DNA of 64,000 nucleotides from the NCBI RefSeq assembly GCF_963678635.1, contig NC_087066.1, positions 24,111,609 through 24,175,608 on the forward strand. The letters are read 5' to 3'. The notes under the pieces were generated by a model. It did no database searches. It was not told the DNA's origin and saw nothing but the letters and a program-made list of their open reading frames with translations. The translations under genes were made by a program, and so were the position numbers. Positions within the stretch are counted from its first letter, which is position 1. Each line of letters starts with the position of its first letter. Source of the DNA: Symsagittifera roscoffensis (taxonomy: Eukaryota > Xenacoelomorpha > Acoela > Convolutidae). Below are positions 37,801 to 49,505 of the stretch, one piece after another.

Positions 37801-38548
37801 AAACCCAAGGAATAGACACTATTCCAACAATAGATCACAAAACTCATCATACAACAGAAATAGAAACTATTCAAACAATAGGAATAGAAGTTACTCTAAC
37901 AATCGAAATCAGAACTATCCAAACAACAGATCAAGAAATAACTCATATAATAGATCAAATTATTAAAGGTCAAATGATAACTATCATAATAGATCACAAA
38001 ATATTTCACAAAATCGAAACTCAAGCTACAACAATAGATACAGAAATTATTCCCAATCACCCCATAGGAATAATAACCGTTATCCCGATTCTAGACATCG
38101 ATACAGAAGTAACACACCAAAGCATCAAAGACACATCAATCAAGTGCAAACAAATGAAGAAACAACTTCAGACCCCCCAGGTATTGATAACACAGAAAAT
38201 AATGAATTACAATTAAACCACATTAATTGTGAATCAACAGATACTGAAAGTGATACAGATAACACCATCTCAGTAAATATGATAACAGTCGAAAACGACT
38301 ATGAAACTATCATATATGAACAACCCTTTAGTTCACACATATACAAAAATCAATTGGAACTTCTTCATAATTATTACACTACACCCATTAATAATCATAC
38401 ACGAAGTACACATGAAGTAAACGAAATTAACAGGGTAATTAAACCTGATAAAAAGACGAAATACAATGCTCAAACACAAAACATATTTATCAAAACATAC
38501 GAAAAGAACAACCAAGAGAAAAAATTTGGTCAATCCCAATTCTCTTAG
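34873..38548 (+). pseudogene. gag: gag of the LTR element, broken
   Basis: The likely start is ATG at 34873 (MSNTQSDESPDEEAV, acidic). TGA at 34951 and later stops and frame changes split it into blocks: 34873-35060, about 35146-35391, about 35500-36123 (an open block without ATG), 36400-36999 and 37097-38548. The 36400-36999 block is Gln/Pro/Asn-rich, then gives a retrotransposon Gag core (NWIHRRTALIQTTLDGAAQ, then QKWFSLLP). A frameshift near 36985 leads into the rest of capsid (MTEILMMTLTPQLRK). One CCHC knuckle (CX2CX4HX4C) occupies 37421-37462. After a TAA at 37466 the frame continues as an Asn/Arg/Ser/Tyr-rich repeat domain to 38215, with further stops, then an acidic tail. Gag normally forms the RNA-packaging shell. 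This copy cannot make the full protein. Confidence 0.85.
37650..38115 (+). repeat. Asn/Arg/Ser/Tyr-rich repeat tract in gag
   Basis: Many imperfect copies of a 15-18 nt unit encoding NYSNNR-like peptides follow the zinc knuckle. The composition suggests an unstructured, RNA-binding, condensate-prone tail. Confidence 0.75.
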
Positions 38549-41500
38549 AGAGCCCAAGAAGTAAAGAATTTGAACCACCAGATCTTGAAATTGATTTTTT
38601 AATCGACTCAGGAGCAGAATCGAAGATAATTATTATTCCCACATGGAATTAAATTAAAACACTGCACCCGAATTTAACACCTCTTGAAACATCTAGTAAA
38701 TTAGCAACAGCACAAGGATCAACATTAGTAAATTATGGAAAGATCCAACTATTCCTTGTTCCCACAAGAACAATGGAACAAAACAAGATTTTGAACAAGC
38801 CATTTAAACAAACATTTCATATTACTGATACTAAGCACAATATCTTTGGCATATGGTTTATAACTAAATATAAACATACCAACAATAAACATCTTAAATA
38901 GTAAAATCCATATCAAAATAAATATACAAAAACGAAAAACACAGCCTTAACATTCTTTCAAAGATTGAACAAACAACCACCATTTTTCTCAAAATTTTAC
39001 CCCATTTATAATCAAGAACGGAAACACGTGAAACCACTATCGGGAAACATATATAATTTTTCAATTAAAAAAGTTCATCAGTATGACAAAAATCAAAACA
39101 AACAACAACTTTTCATGTCAGATTTCGAATTTAAACCCATTCAAAAATTTTTCAATATAACAATCTCATCCATAAAATATCTAAAAAACACAAATTCCGA
39201 TGTTACTTCACTACACGTATATAATAATACACCATATCGAATAACACTAACCTTAGAACTATTAGGATATTGTGAAACGAATGCTACAACTTCACCTATA
39301 AATGAAGTAGCATACCGAGTAAATAATATATTACAAATATTAGATATTTGTCAATCAACAATTTTTGACGAAGAATTATCCATAAATAATATAATAAGTA
39401 ATGAAAAAAGAAATACAGATTACTTCACAAAAACACCATGTTTTAAACCGACATTCATTATAACAAATTATACAAAAGAGCAACAAAAATTTTTAACAAT
39501 GTTTAATTTTCAACATTCACAAATAACAAAAGATTCGACAAATTAGCTAAACAACTGATAAAATATTCCACAGTCTACGCAACATCAAAATCTGACGTTG
39601 GAAAAAATAGTTCATCACTACACCTTCCATTAAAACCTGACGCAGTTTTCAAAAAACAAAGAGCAAGTAAAGTACAGATTCACTTACACGAGAAGGTAAA
39701 TAGATTACTTGATGTTTTAGAACAATACGAAATTATATCACCAGTAAATAAGGAAGAACAACCAAAAGGTAATACCTTCATCAACCCTGTTATCATTCTA
39801 CCAAAAGGTGAATCACTAAAAATAGTTTTAGATGCTAGATATCTCAATTCACTAATTGACGTATCAAAATGTAATTGGCCCATTGAACCAATACAAGTTA
39901 TCCTAACACAGATAATTGGTAAGTACTTCACAACCGCAGATATGAATAGTGCTTATAATCAAATGCCACTAGATGAACAATCACGACGACTAACACAATT
40001 TGTTATTGGAAATCAACAATGGGAATTTAACCGACTAATCTATGGAATATCCATAGGACCAGCAGCTTTCTCAGCTTTCACGAGTAAAATTTTTAGACCA
40101 CTAATACTCAAGAAAAATGCAATCACATATTTAGATGATGTTTTCATGCAATCACAAACTGAAGATGAAATGTTTAAAGTTTTAGAACACTATCACAAAA
40201 TACTTCAGAACGAAAATCTGAAAGCAGCCCCCGATAAATCACATTTTTTCTTAACACGCGTTAAATTTTTAGGACATAACATAGAACAAAACACTATTAC
40301 CCCAATAAAATTGCCTATTGATGCAATTCAAAAACTTCAAGCACCAACAAATAAAAAGAAAATCCAAGAATTCCTTAGAATGTTGAATTTCTTAAGTAAA
40401 TAGGTTTACAAAATGCAATTATACTTAAGACCTTTTTATAACATCCTCAGACAACAAAATAATTTTGAATGGACCGCTGAACATCAAACACGATTTGAAG
40501 AAATCAAAAAATTTTTGACAGAACAAATTTCAATCACAATTCCAGATCCAAATCAACCATTCTATGCCATGTGCGATGCTTCAAATTTTGGCATCGGCGC
40601 AGCATTACTACAATCACATAGTGGAACAAAAAAAATGAATCTTATCTCAGCAAAATCACGATTATTCACACAAGCCGAGTTACGACTCTCTACTCTAATG
40701 AGAGAATGTACAGCTATAATTTACACACTTACAGAATATGAATTTCTGATACTTGGATCAAAACACCCAACAGTTTTATTCACAGACCATAAACCAATTA
40801 TATTTCTTTTCACACAAAAATCAAATCCTAATCATAGAGTTTATAGATTTCAATTATTTTTATTGAAATTCCCAAACTTACATATAGTTTGGACGGCAGG
40901 AAAAAACTTTGCATTACCAGATACATTAAGAAGAAATACGCCACCTGAACTACTTACACGAAAAAATACAGTTGAAATGCCAAAAAATATTAAATTCTAT
41001 CTCGCAAAAGATGAAACATCACCCCGATTAGAATGCAAAAATGCAGTAAAAACTGATATTGATCAATCACAAATAAATAATCTACAACATTTTCCACTTT
41101 ACTCAGATTGCCAAAATAATCACTATGAAGTTGATTTATTAGGTACATCTACCTTTAAACCAATTTCATACTCACAATGGATCAAAAATAATACTCAACA
41201 AAACAAAATGATACAACAACATCATAAAAAAGATCTTTTTCCATTAATTGAAAAAGAAAATTTGACCGATAAAATAAATTTATCAGGACCACAAACGAAT
41301 GATTGCAAATACACAATAAATCAAGTTTTTAACCTCCATGACCCACTTGACACAATTCCCCCATCAAAACTAGAAATTGAAATTATTTTTCTCCCACCAA
41401 AAGAAAATATTACACCTCAACTTTTGAAACAAAACCAAAATTTCGACCCAGAAATTAGACAACTCAAATCATGGCACAAATATAAAACAAAACCAGCAAA

Positions 41501-43138
41501 AGCTGATACCACGATTCTAGGAAATAAAAAACTCCTCCGATATTTTCGAAAATTTAATATCACAACAATCAATGAAAATACAGATCTTTTAGAATATCAA
41601 TTAGATTATTCTAAAGTTCCCTGTCTTCCTTTAAGTATGATACTGATAGCATTTAACATCTCCCATACACAAAATACAAAAGGACACTCAGGATCAGAAA
41701 AGACTTTATTTTCGCAAAAAGTTTTTATTTTCCAAATGCCCCAATTGGGATAAAAGTATTATGCAATGATTGTATATTATGTCAATTGAACAAACCTTAT
41801 CCAAATCAAAAACAAATAGCACAAAAACAAGATTTTAAAGGACGAAGTTTATATTTCAACCATAGAATTTCATTCGACACAAAAGGACCAATTTCACCAT
41901 CCTCTGAAGGAAATTCTTACATTATGGTCATTGTTGACGCATTCACGCACTATGTAGCACTCAACACAGTACCACCTTGTAATGCTTATTATGTATACAC
42001 AACACTTTACGAACACTGGATAGCTAAATTCAGATTACCCGAAATCCTAGTTACAGACAACGGTACAGAATTTATTAATATTGAAATAATCACACTATGC
42101 CACTTATACAACATTAAACATAAAGCACATACATCTCATGCACCTTAGACAAACGGATTAGTCGAAGGTATGAACCGTTCATTACAAGAGTATCTTAGAT
42201 GTATCATTAATGGAAATGATACACGATACACGGAATGGTCAGCAGATGTAAAATTATTTCCCTTATCATACAATTCACAAATAACGACAGGTTTAGGAAT
42301 GTCACCATATGAAATGGTTTTTAATCAAAAACCAAGAAAACCAATTATGTTCACAGCAAATGCTCACAAAAACGCACAAGGTCACTGCAAACCAAATAAA
42401 GATTCAATATGCTATAATCTACCCTTACACACACATGATGAAGATCATTTTCATCACCCACAAATTCTCAAATTAGCCTCCGGCACACATTGCGAATGGA
42501 TTTTAGATAGAGATAAAACGCACAATGAAATCTACCAAAAAGTAACAAAGAAATTGTAACAAAGACAAAACATTAACAGCCAAATTAATTCACGTTTTAT
42601 GCCAGTCACAGATTCAAAAATTGGAACATCTGTTTTAACACCTAATTTTAATACACAAAAAATAGTCTCCAAAAAATTACAACCACTTTGAAAAGGACCA
42701 TACCAAATAATTGCCAAACCCACTGAAGTAACATACAAACTCACAGATTCAACCAAAAAAGAAATCGTTCAACATCGTAACAATTTATTTCCTTACTACC
42801 CGAAAGAATACGCATTACGCGAACTAACTCAATTATGTTCCTTTACAGATTTAAAAGTTATTCACAACAATACACATACAAAACAAGGAACAAATGTACA
42901 TGACGACAATCATCACAAACAAAATCAAAAACAAAACACAAAAACACCATACCCAAAAATATCTCAAAAAGAAAGAAAAAACAGGAAAATGATAGAAAAA
43001 ACTTAACCACAAGAACAAATAGAAAAATCAGAACACAGAGAATTATCACGACTTAGAAATCAACCACATAAAAATTATAAAACATTCATCCCACAATCTA
43101 AAATATTAGAGAAAGTTGAAATTCAAAAACAACTTTAA
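38524..43138 (+). pseudogene. pol: pol of the LTR element: protease, RT, RNase H, integrase, GPY/F tail, broken
   Basis: The pol frame is -1 to gag and is entered in the six-A run at 38519-38524. The protease DSGAES starts at 38605. TAA at about 38650 and a linker to 39546 follow, then a frame change. RT runs from about 39532: TADMNSAYNQMPL (Asp in motif A) near 39933, FNRLIYGISIGPAAF, and YLDD at 40128-40139. TAG at 40401 interrupts the frame before RNase H, whose acidic residues are at 40575, 40704 and 40785. A frameshift near 41709 lies between the His and Cys pairs of the integrase zinc finger. Integrase D, D and E are at 41876, 42056 and 42164 with exactly 35 codons between the last two, one of them TAG (42146). 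TAA at 42557 and TGA at 42689 precede the GPY module (42695) and a Lys-rich tail ending at 43138. All catalytic residues remain; the frame is broken at least seven times. Confidence 0.93.
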
Positions 43139-43948
43139 TTCTAAAATTAATCATTAATACACCTCTAAATCATTTTGAACATTCACATTTTCAAGATAAC
43201 AATTCTATTTTAAATTCAGCCAATAGGATTCACTCAAATCCGTCACCTTCAATATCTCTAACACAAACCTACTAGCCGATAGATATTAATCTCCAGGCAT
43301 ATCTATAACTATAACTTTCCAACCTCCAGGTCAAAAACAAGCAACTTTCTAAAACTTGACAACTAAAATAAATACCACCATAATATTACAATCCTCCCCT
43401 ATTTAATAACGCAAAGATCAACAATATTTTCCCAACTCAGACCTCAAAAACCCTCCAACCAAAAATGGCAAATTAGCCTAAAGTGAAAAAGGACCATTAT
43501 CGTTTGGCCTAAAGTACAAATATTTCAAAAATACTTCAGATTACCCACCAAATAAAAACAAAGCAAAGAAGACCTTCCGAGCACCATAAAATTAGCCTCA
43601 AACAATTTTTCACAAAACTCAAACCACTTGTCAGAAAATCAATAAATAATCCGACCACACTTGAATTTCGCCCCAGAAGTTCAAAAAACTTTCAACGAAC
43701 GAATCATTTCTTAATTGCTTCTCTCTTTAACTTTCGATACCTTAAAAAATATAATCATAAACTTTTTCATAAAAATTTTCATTCTATTTAAGCTTTTGTT
43801 AATATTTTTTATTGAAACTTTTGATAATCATTTTAATAATTTTTTGCAATATTTTTTTAAAATTTTCTACTCCCTATTTGAAATATATCTCCAACTTCCC
43901 CAAGTCATTGACCACATTCACAGGTACGATAATTCAAAGTCTATTTAA
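43139..43948 (+). other. Spacer between pol and the env region
   Basis: C- and A-rich at first, then T-rich from 43700. The T-rich part has an open stretch at 43715-43948 coding only Phe/Ile/Leu-rich peptide; I give it little weight. A splice acceptor for a subgenomic env mRNA could lie here. Confidence 0.4.
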
Positions 43949-44089
43949 ATGATAGGAACAATTTTTAGTAGAACAGATATTTTTTTGCTATTCGTAATTT
44001 TCATCACATTTTTATCATCCCTAATCATGACAATGTGCAAATGTGTAAAACAGGCAATAGTCACATTCGCCTTAGCAATAATATTTTAA
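43949..44089 (+). CDS. Small membrane protein ORF
   Basis: 46 codons from ATG at 43949 to TAA at 44087; the frame would run about 16 codons further if read through. Two hydrophobic segments (FLLFVIFITFLSSLIM and VTFALAIIF) flank a short CKCVK cytosol-like loop. Its position at the head of the env region suggests a signal-anchor or accessory membrane peptide. Not recognised; the AT-rich T-run context makes a chance ORF possible. Confidence 0.35.
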   Translation: MIGTIFSRTDIFLLFVIFITFLSSLIMTMCKCVKQAIVTFALAIIF

Positions 44090-44149
44090 ATTCTTTTCAT
44101 CGAAGAATATTACAATAAACATAAATCTTCCCACTAAAAAATAAATTAA

Positions 44150-45090
44150 TCAAACACATTTCCGAAATTGCTAACCAACCACCACCAAAACAGTCTTCAC
44201 CGACATCTTCCCAAGAAAACCCAATCATACCTACAACTACCTAAACCCCCAAACATCCACACGAATTTCCTTTCAAGATAACCCGTACACTTTCGAAGAA
44301 CGACACGCCCGCTTATCCGAACCACTAGAACCGGTTCAGCGAAAAGCAGCCCTAAGTGAACCAACATATAATTTGTAGCCCACATTACCACAAGACTTAA
44401 ATCGAATAAGACATATTAATCAAAATCAAAATACAGTTGAAATAAATAGACAAATTATACATCCAAGAAAAAAAAGAAATTTTCAAACCCCCAGAGCTCA
44501 TTTTGATATACCCCAATCAACAACACCAACTACTTCAGAAACTTCAAGTAGTACATTAACAGAAACTCTCACACTCTTTTCACAACATAGCACCTCAAAT
44601 ATACCCTCAGACTATCTAGGTTCAACCCCCACATCACAACAAATCAGAGAAAACCCTTTTAATCCCCCAGATACCAGAGAAAGACCACCATTTTGGACAA
44701 CACACTCATATACACAAGGTGAACCGAACATAGTAAATGAACCAATAGATATTTCTACTCATACAACACTATCATTGTTACCAGAAACATTATCACTCCC
44801 GTCAACACCATCATTAAAACAAATCTCACCGACACTTTTCCCTTTAAATTTCCCAAATAACCTCGACGCTAGATATCGAGAACAATCATCATCAAATATC
44901 CCTCTACGATTAGATTGGAACACTTTCGTAGCACCTCCCCCATTATTTGGACAACATCAAGAAAGTAACTGACTCCACAGTTGGGCACTCAATAGATTAC
45001 AATATAGACAAGATATCCACGAAGATATTCGAGAACATAACATTCAAATTCTTCAACAAAACAGTCTCCAATTAAAGTTTGAAATCTAAT
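44150..45090 (+). pseudogene. Ser/Thr/Pro-rich ORF ahead of the env-like region
   Basis: One frame is open in long stretches between TAG at about 44378 and TGA at about 44969, and continues to a TAA at about 45090. It begins basic (HPRKKRNF near 44460) and becomes rich in Ser, Thr and Pro (STTPTTSETSSSTLTE near 44518). Such composition fits an O-glycosylated stalk or a cleaved leader of an envelope precursor; the RKKR stretch could be a processing site. No family was recognised, and the start is unclear. Confidence 0.4.
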
Positions 45091-47870
45091 ATTGTTCAAC
45101 ACCCCTATCTATTAAATCCACCAAATATAACAGCTCAATTGCTACCACCATTTATAAGAACTGAAGTAATATATAAATACGATAGATATACAAAAAATAC
45201 AATTGGATACATAACATTTTATAACCCATACTCCGGATTATCATACACATGTATATTCTAAAAATCTTAACATTTCAACACATCCTTTTTCTAATATTTT
45301 CCGACCAAAACACAAATCCATCTCCTCGCACAGGACCTCAGGATTTATTAGTAACACTCTATGATTGTGAAGAAAACGAACAAAAAACACTACACAAATA
45401 CGCAATAAATCAAGTATCACAATGCGAAACAGAATCACAAGCTATAGAAACTACAAATGTAATAGCAACATTGTATTCAAAAACCCGAGCAACAACAGTC
45501 ACAGGATATAAGCTTACAGCAACATTTTCCGAAAAGAAAGTACATTGTTCACAAGTTTCCAATGGAAATAAAAACCGACTTGATCACGAATCATTTTACC
45601 AGAGTAATATTGAAAGACTTTTACATCTTAACTCGAAGATTGTAAAAACGAATTACCCAGACTAAATCTAACAAGAAATAAAAACACAGACAGAAAAATA
45701 GTAAATTTTCAAGTCTTTGCCGATTCTGTACATCAAGCAGAACTTGAACGATATCAAGGACATGTTAAATTAGACGAAAAACACCCATATAATGGCGCAC
45801 ATGGACGATTAACTTATGATATACACGATAAACACTGGATACCACACATTGGAATAAATAATCCTTCAAACTGCAAAGCAGACACAAAAAATAAAGGATA
45901 TCAAGAAATAATGTTCTTTGATTGGAAAATACAACTTGAAAAAATACAATTCACACGAGATTTAACTGATAGTACCATGATATATCAAGAAATTCGATTG
46001 CCTTGCAAAAATGATCAAGGTTATTGCGACCCTACAACAAGAACACAAGCAACAATTTTTTGGTTTCCCTAAGATACATGCACAACATTTCAAGTAGCAA
46101 AAATACACGCTCGAATGATAAAATTTCATGAAAATTATTTTATTGAATCAATTCCATACGATTAATGTAAACCCATCTCGCAAACAAAGCACTGATTTCA
46201 AAAACATTCATGATATAGAAAATAAATTGACACGTTTTCAAGTCTACCACGAAACAGAATTTGCATGTAAATATAGTAATCCACTTTATAAAACACAATA
46301 CTCTGAAATACTTGTCGAATACGAAAAAAGTTTCAACATGAACACTGGAAAAATAAAATTTGACCCTCATGCAACAAGTCATCCTATAAACGAAGGAACA
46401 TCATACGTCCCAGTGAATTTTTATAAGACCACAGGTCAACCTGGTGGAAAGCTAAAACCATACGATAGTAAAAGCACACGTTTACAAGAGTTATCACTTA
46501 TGAATAGCACCTACTTCGGTAATATACATTATGATATTCACTTAGACATGAAATTAGACTATACAATTAGTAAAATTTTCCAAGAAATATCACTTTCTGA
46601 ATTAGAAGCACTTCATCAAATATGCGAATTAGAACGAACACAAATCTTACAATCACTCGCATTAGCAGTACTAAAAATACCTTACGCAGGATATTTATTA
46701 TCAGGAAATAGAACAAATTTTTTTGATTAAGAAGGAAACATTTTATGATTTTATACTTGCACCAAAAAATTATCACCATTATATGTTTTCGAAGATAAAC
46801 CTTGTTATAAAAGAATCCCCATATTCTATAAAAATAAAGTACATTTTGTCGATACACTTTCAAGACGAACTTATTTTTGGGATACCGCAGTCCCATGTGG
46901 ATCAGAAAGTAGCCACAATGTCGTACAATTAAAACCAGATGAAGATAAATACTACCTACTTACACCGTATCCTACATTAATGCAACCACTAAAAAAGTTT
47001 TCACCCGAAAGCATCCGAGCTATCGCTTGTAACCCAAATATTGATTTACAATCAATTGGATTATATTCGAAATCTGATATACAACATCACATTAGAATAC
47101 AACAATTTCAAGAATTACTAAAACATATGGACACATTACAACGACAATCAATCGACCAGAATTTAAGAAAACTTGCCGAAACCGCAGCATTTGCAGACAT
47201 TTATACACAAGACTACAGCGGATATTTTAAAGATATTAAAAATTACATATATTTAAACGGTGAAAAAAAAACAGACCACTAGATATTTCACCCATAAAAA
47301 TTTTCAGTTTTTTCACATTAAAAAATGAAATTCTCGCCTTTCTAGGATGGCCCTATTACATCTTAGAAAAATTAACAATCTTATACGCCATGTTTAATTT
47401 TATAGGATTTCTTTTCTCACTGTTAAAAGGAATCTATAACACATGCGCTATACACACACAAGTAAACAACCAAGCAAGTGTAGCACGTATACTAATTGCA
47501 GGATTTTTTGGAATTTTCTCATCATCAATTAATAAAATATTTCTAGATGCACAAATAAAAGAATATAATACAAAAATATCCACAAGACCAAACACATATA
47601 ACGAAAAACATAATAATGTAGATACAACACCTACAGCACCACAGATACCAACCCAACCACAAAACCATCCATTATCATTAGTTGCCCGAAAGTTTTGAAA
47701 CCTAGCAATCACAAATAACCCAAATTTTAGACCAAATACAACACAAAGCCCCATTCAGCACATAATGACAAATCATTTACAAAATGATAATACATATGAA
47801 CAAATTATTGAACAACCTCATACCACCACTTTTCAGTCTCAGAATAATCATTTTTTTTAGCCCACGATGA
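45091..47870 (+). pseudogene. env-like membrane glycoprotein region, broken
   Basis: Several blocks in changing frames make one large ectodomain: 45249-45665 (hydrophobic start, then LYDC and regularly spaced Cys), about 45640-46070, 46128-46730, about 46730-47280 and about 47285-47866. Cys pairs, NxS/T sites and a hydrophobic segment near 46665-46700 occur along it. Near its end a long hydrophobic region (about 47340-47545, FIGFLFSLLKG) looks like the membrane anchor, followed by a polar tail. Position after pol, signal-like start, Cys-rich ectodomain and anchor define an envelope-type protein, which in related nematode elements is acquired from viruses. The viral source cannot be fixed by eye. 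Breaks include stops near 45664, 46071, 46164 and 46728 and a frame change in the A-run near 47268. No functional product is expected. Confidence 0.6.
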
Positions 47871-49310
47871 TCCGACAAATTGGATCCCTCCATCGCTCAA
47901 ATTCCCACCCAGCCAACCTCTAAACTCAAATTCCAATTATCCCACTTTTTGTTTTCCCGCCACCCGATTCTCCAATTATTAATATACCATCAAGCATGAA
48001 TTCTGATACTAACTCAGATGGTTCAGTTTTTCATACCATCTCACAATTTAACAACTCCAATGTGGAAACCCCCGACGAATTTGCAGACTCCGAACCATCT
48101 CCCTCTACCCATACCCAGACCAATTCTTCAGTTTTTTCAAGACCCCCCTTTCAACCCATCCAAACCAGTCATCCACTCCCATCCCTTTCCACTCCTTCTA
48201 ACGCTTCTCAAGTAACCCCAACCTATTCTCCACATCATTCCGACAGATCATATAATAATTCCCCAGATACCCCCCAAATTTCCCAGGAGCTCGATAATTT
48301 TATAACTTTACAACAAAAATTAATACACCCCAACACCCTTTCAATACATCAACTATCATCCACGTTAACATCCTCAAAACCACCTACTCGCACACCCTCC
48401 TCAGCTTACACTCCATCATTAGCACAATCGAAATGCCCACTAGCACTCACAGAGCTTATAGCACTTTTAAACGAAAATTTCCAAATCACCCATTCCCGAC
48501 CAAACCCGGAACAGCCCGCGAATATATTAATCACCCGCAACACACCAACACAAAAAATTTTCTTGAAATCACCTTACCCTCATTTCCGCAATATACATTA
48601 AACACACCTAACGACACTAATGACACACGCAATTTTGTAGATGAACATGTTTTAATGCCAACACTTCATTGGACAGCTTACTATAGTTTTACTAACCCCC
48701 TTTGCCTACCACTAACAAATACTCATTACAGCATAGAAAAGAACAAAAACATGTTATATAGTCTAACCACAACACTAAAACCTCGACAGTCTACTTACGT
48801 TGGATATAAAAAGTTACTAAAAACGTTCACTGCACTCCGAGCTAACGATTTTGCAATAGAATACTACGATCATAATATCGATAAATATCATAATACGATC
48901 TATGATAAATTTCAGTTATTTTCACTAACCTTTCACTTTCTTTCACCACAGGAACGCAATTTGCACTGTTTTCCACGATATAATGTTACGCACTAAACAA
49001 ACACACACTTACACATATTATCGTTTTATACAAAACCATTTTGATTTACACACACCATCACGACAACTCCACCATCGTTTTCAGTTTATTAATTAAAAGT
49101 ATACGTCACCATTCTTTCTTAATTTTACATATTGCATTAAAAATACTAACCTCCACGGCATCCTCCGCAACTACGACCCAGTCACCCAAATGTATATATT
49201 CTGTCCCATCACGAAGACCTTCAATGATGAAGAATCAAGACCCTTCATTATCCCGCATGAATTCATACAACCTCTCGCAATACCCATACTAGAGTTTATT
49301 CATAATACTA
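47871..49310 (+). pseudogene. Unrecognised late ORF of the LTR element
   Basis: The first part (47996-48430) is Ser/Thr/Pro-rich; after a frame change the second part (48433-48996) has a compact, charged sequence with FKRKFPNH, TLHWTAYY and YVGYKKLLKTF. A third open stretch, at about 49140-49336 in another frame, reads NLHGILRNYDPVTQMYIFCP, then IPHEF. It is more C-rich than gag-pol. A second copy lies at 62634-64000, so this block either belongs to a sister element or is an independent insertion. I recognise no domain. Relative to the second copy it lacks about 150 bp near 48880. Confidence 0.5.
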
Positions 49311-49435
49311 AATATAACCATAAAATTTACAACCTAATTTAAAACTCGCCTTATGAATTCGCAGAAGGCACAGAAAAATTAAACACCATCAAGGCACTCC
49401 AATTGCTTTGGCTACTGCTACAAACTAAAAATGTC

Positions 49436-49505
49436 ATCCGCATACTAGCCAAGTTACTAACAACATCAGACCTTAAGTTGTTAGTAACTTGGCTAGTATG
49501 CGGAT
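49436..49505. repeat. Long perfect hairpin (29-bp arms)
   Basis: The arms at 49436-49464 and 49477-49505 are perfect reverse complements (ATCCGCATACTAGCCAAGTT... on the left) with a 12-base loop, ATCAGACCTTAA. A 29-bp uninterrupted stem is far beyond chance in AT-rich DNA. It lies between the late ORF and the 3' leader. Confidence 0.95.

Noticed and set aside
43715-43948. 77-codon Phe/Ile/Leu-rich frame before the env region.
   Set aside because: A T-run artefact in a T-rich patch; composition alone explains the open frame.
47434-47754. 106-codon minus-strand frame and similar antisense frames across the retroelement.
   Set aside because: Shadows of the A/C-rich sense strand, where stops are rare on the antisense side; no independent support.
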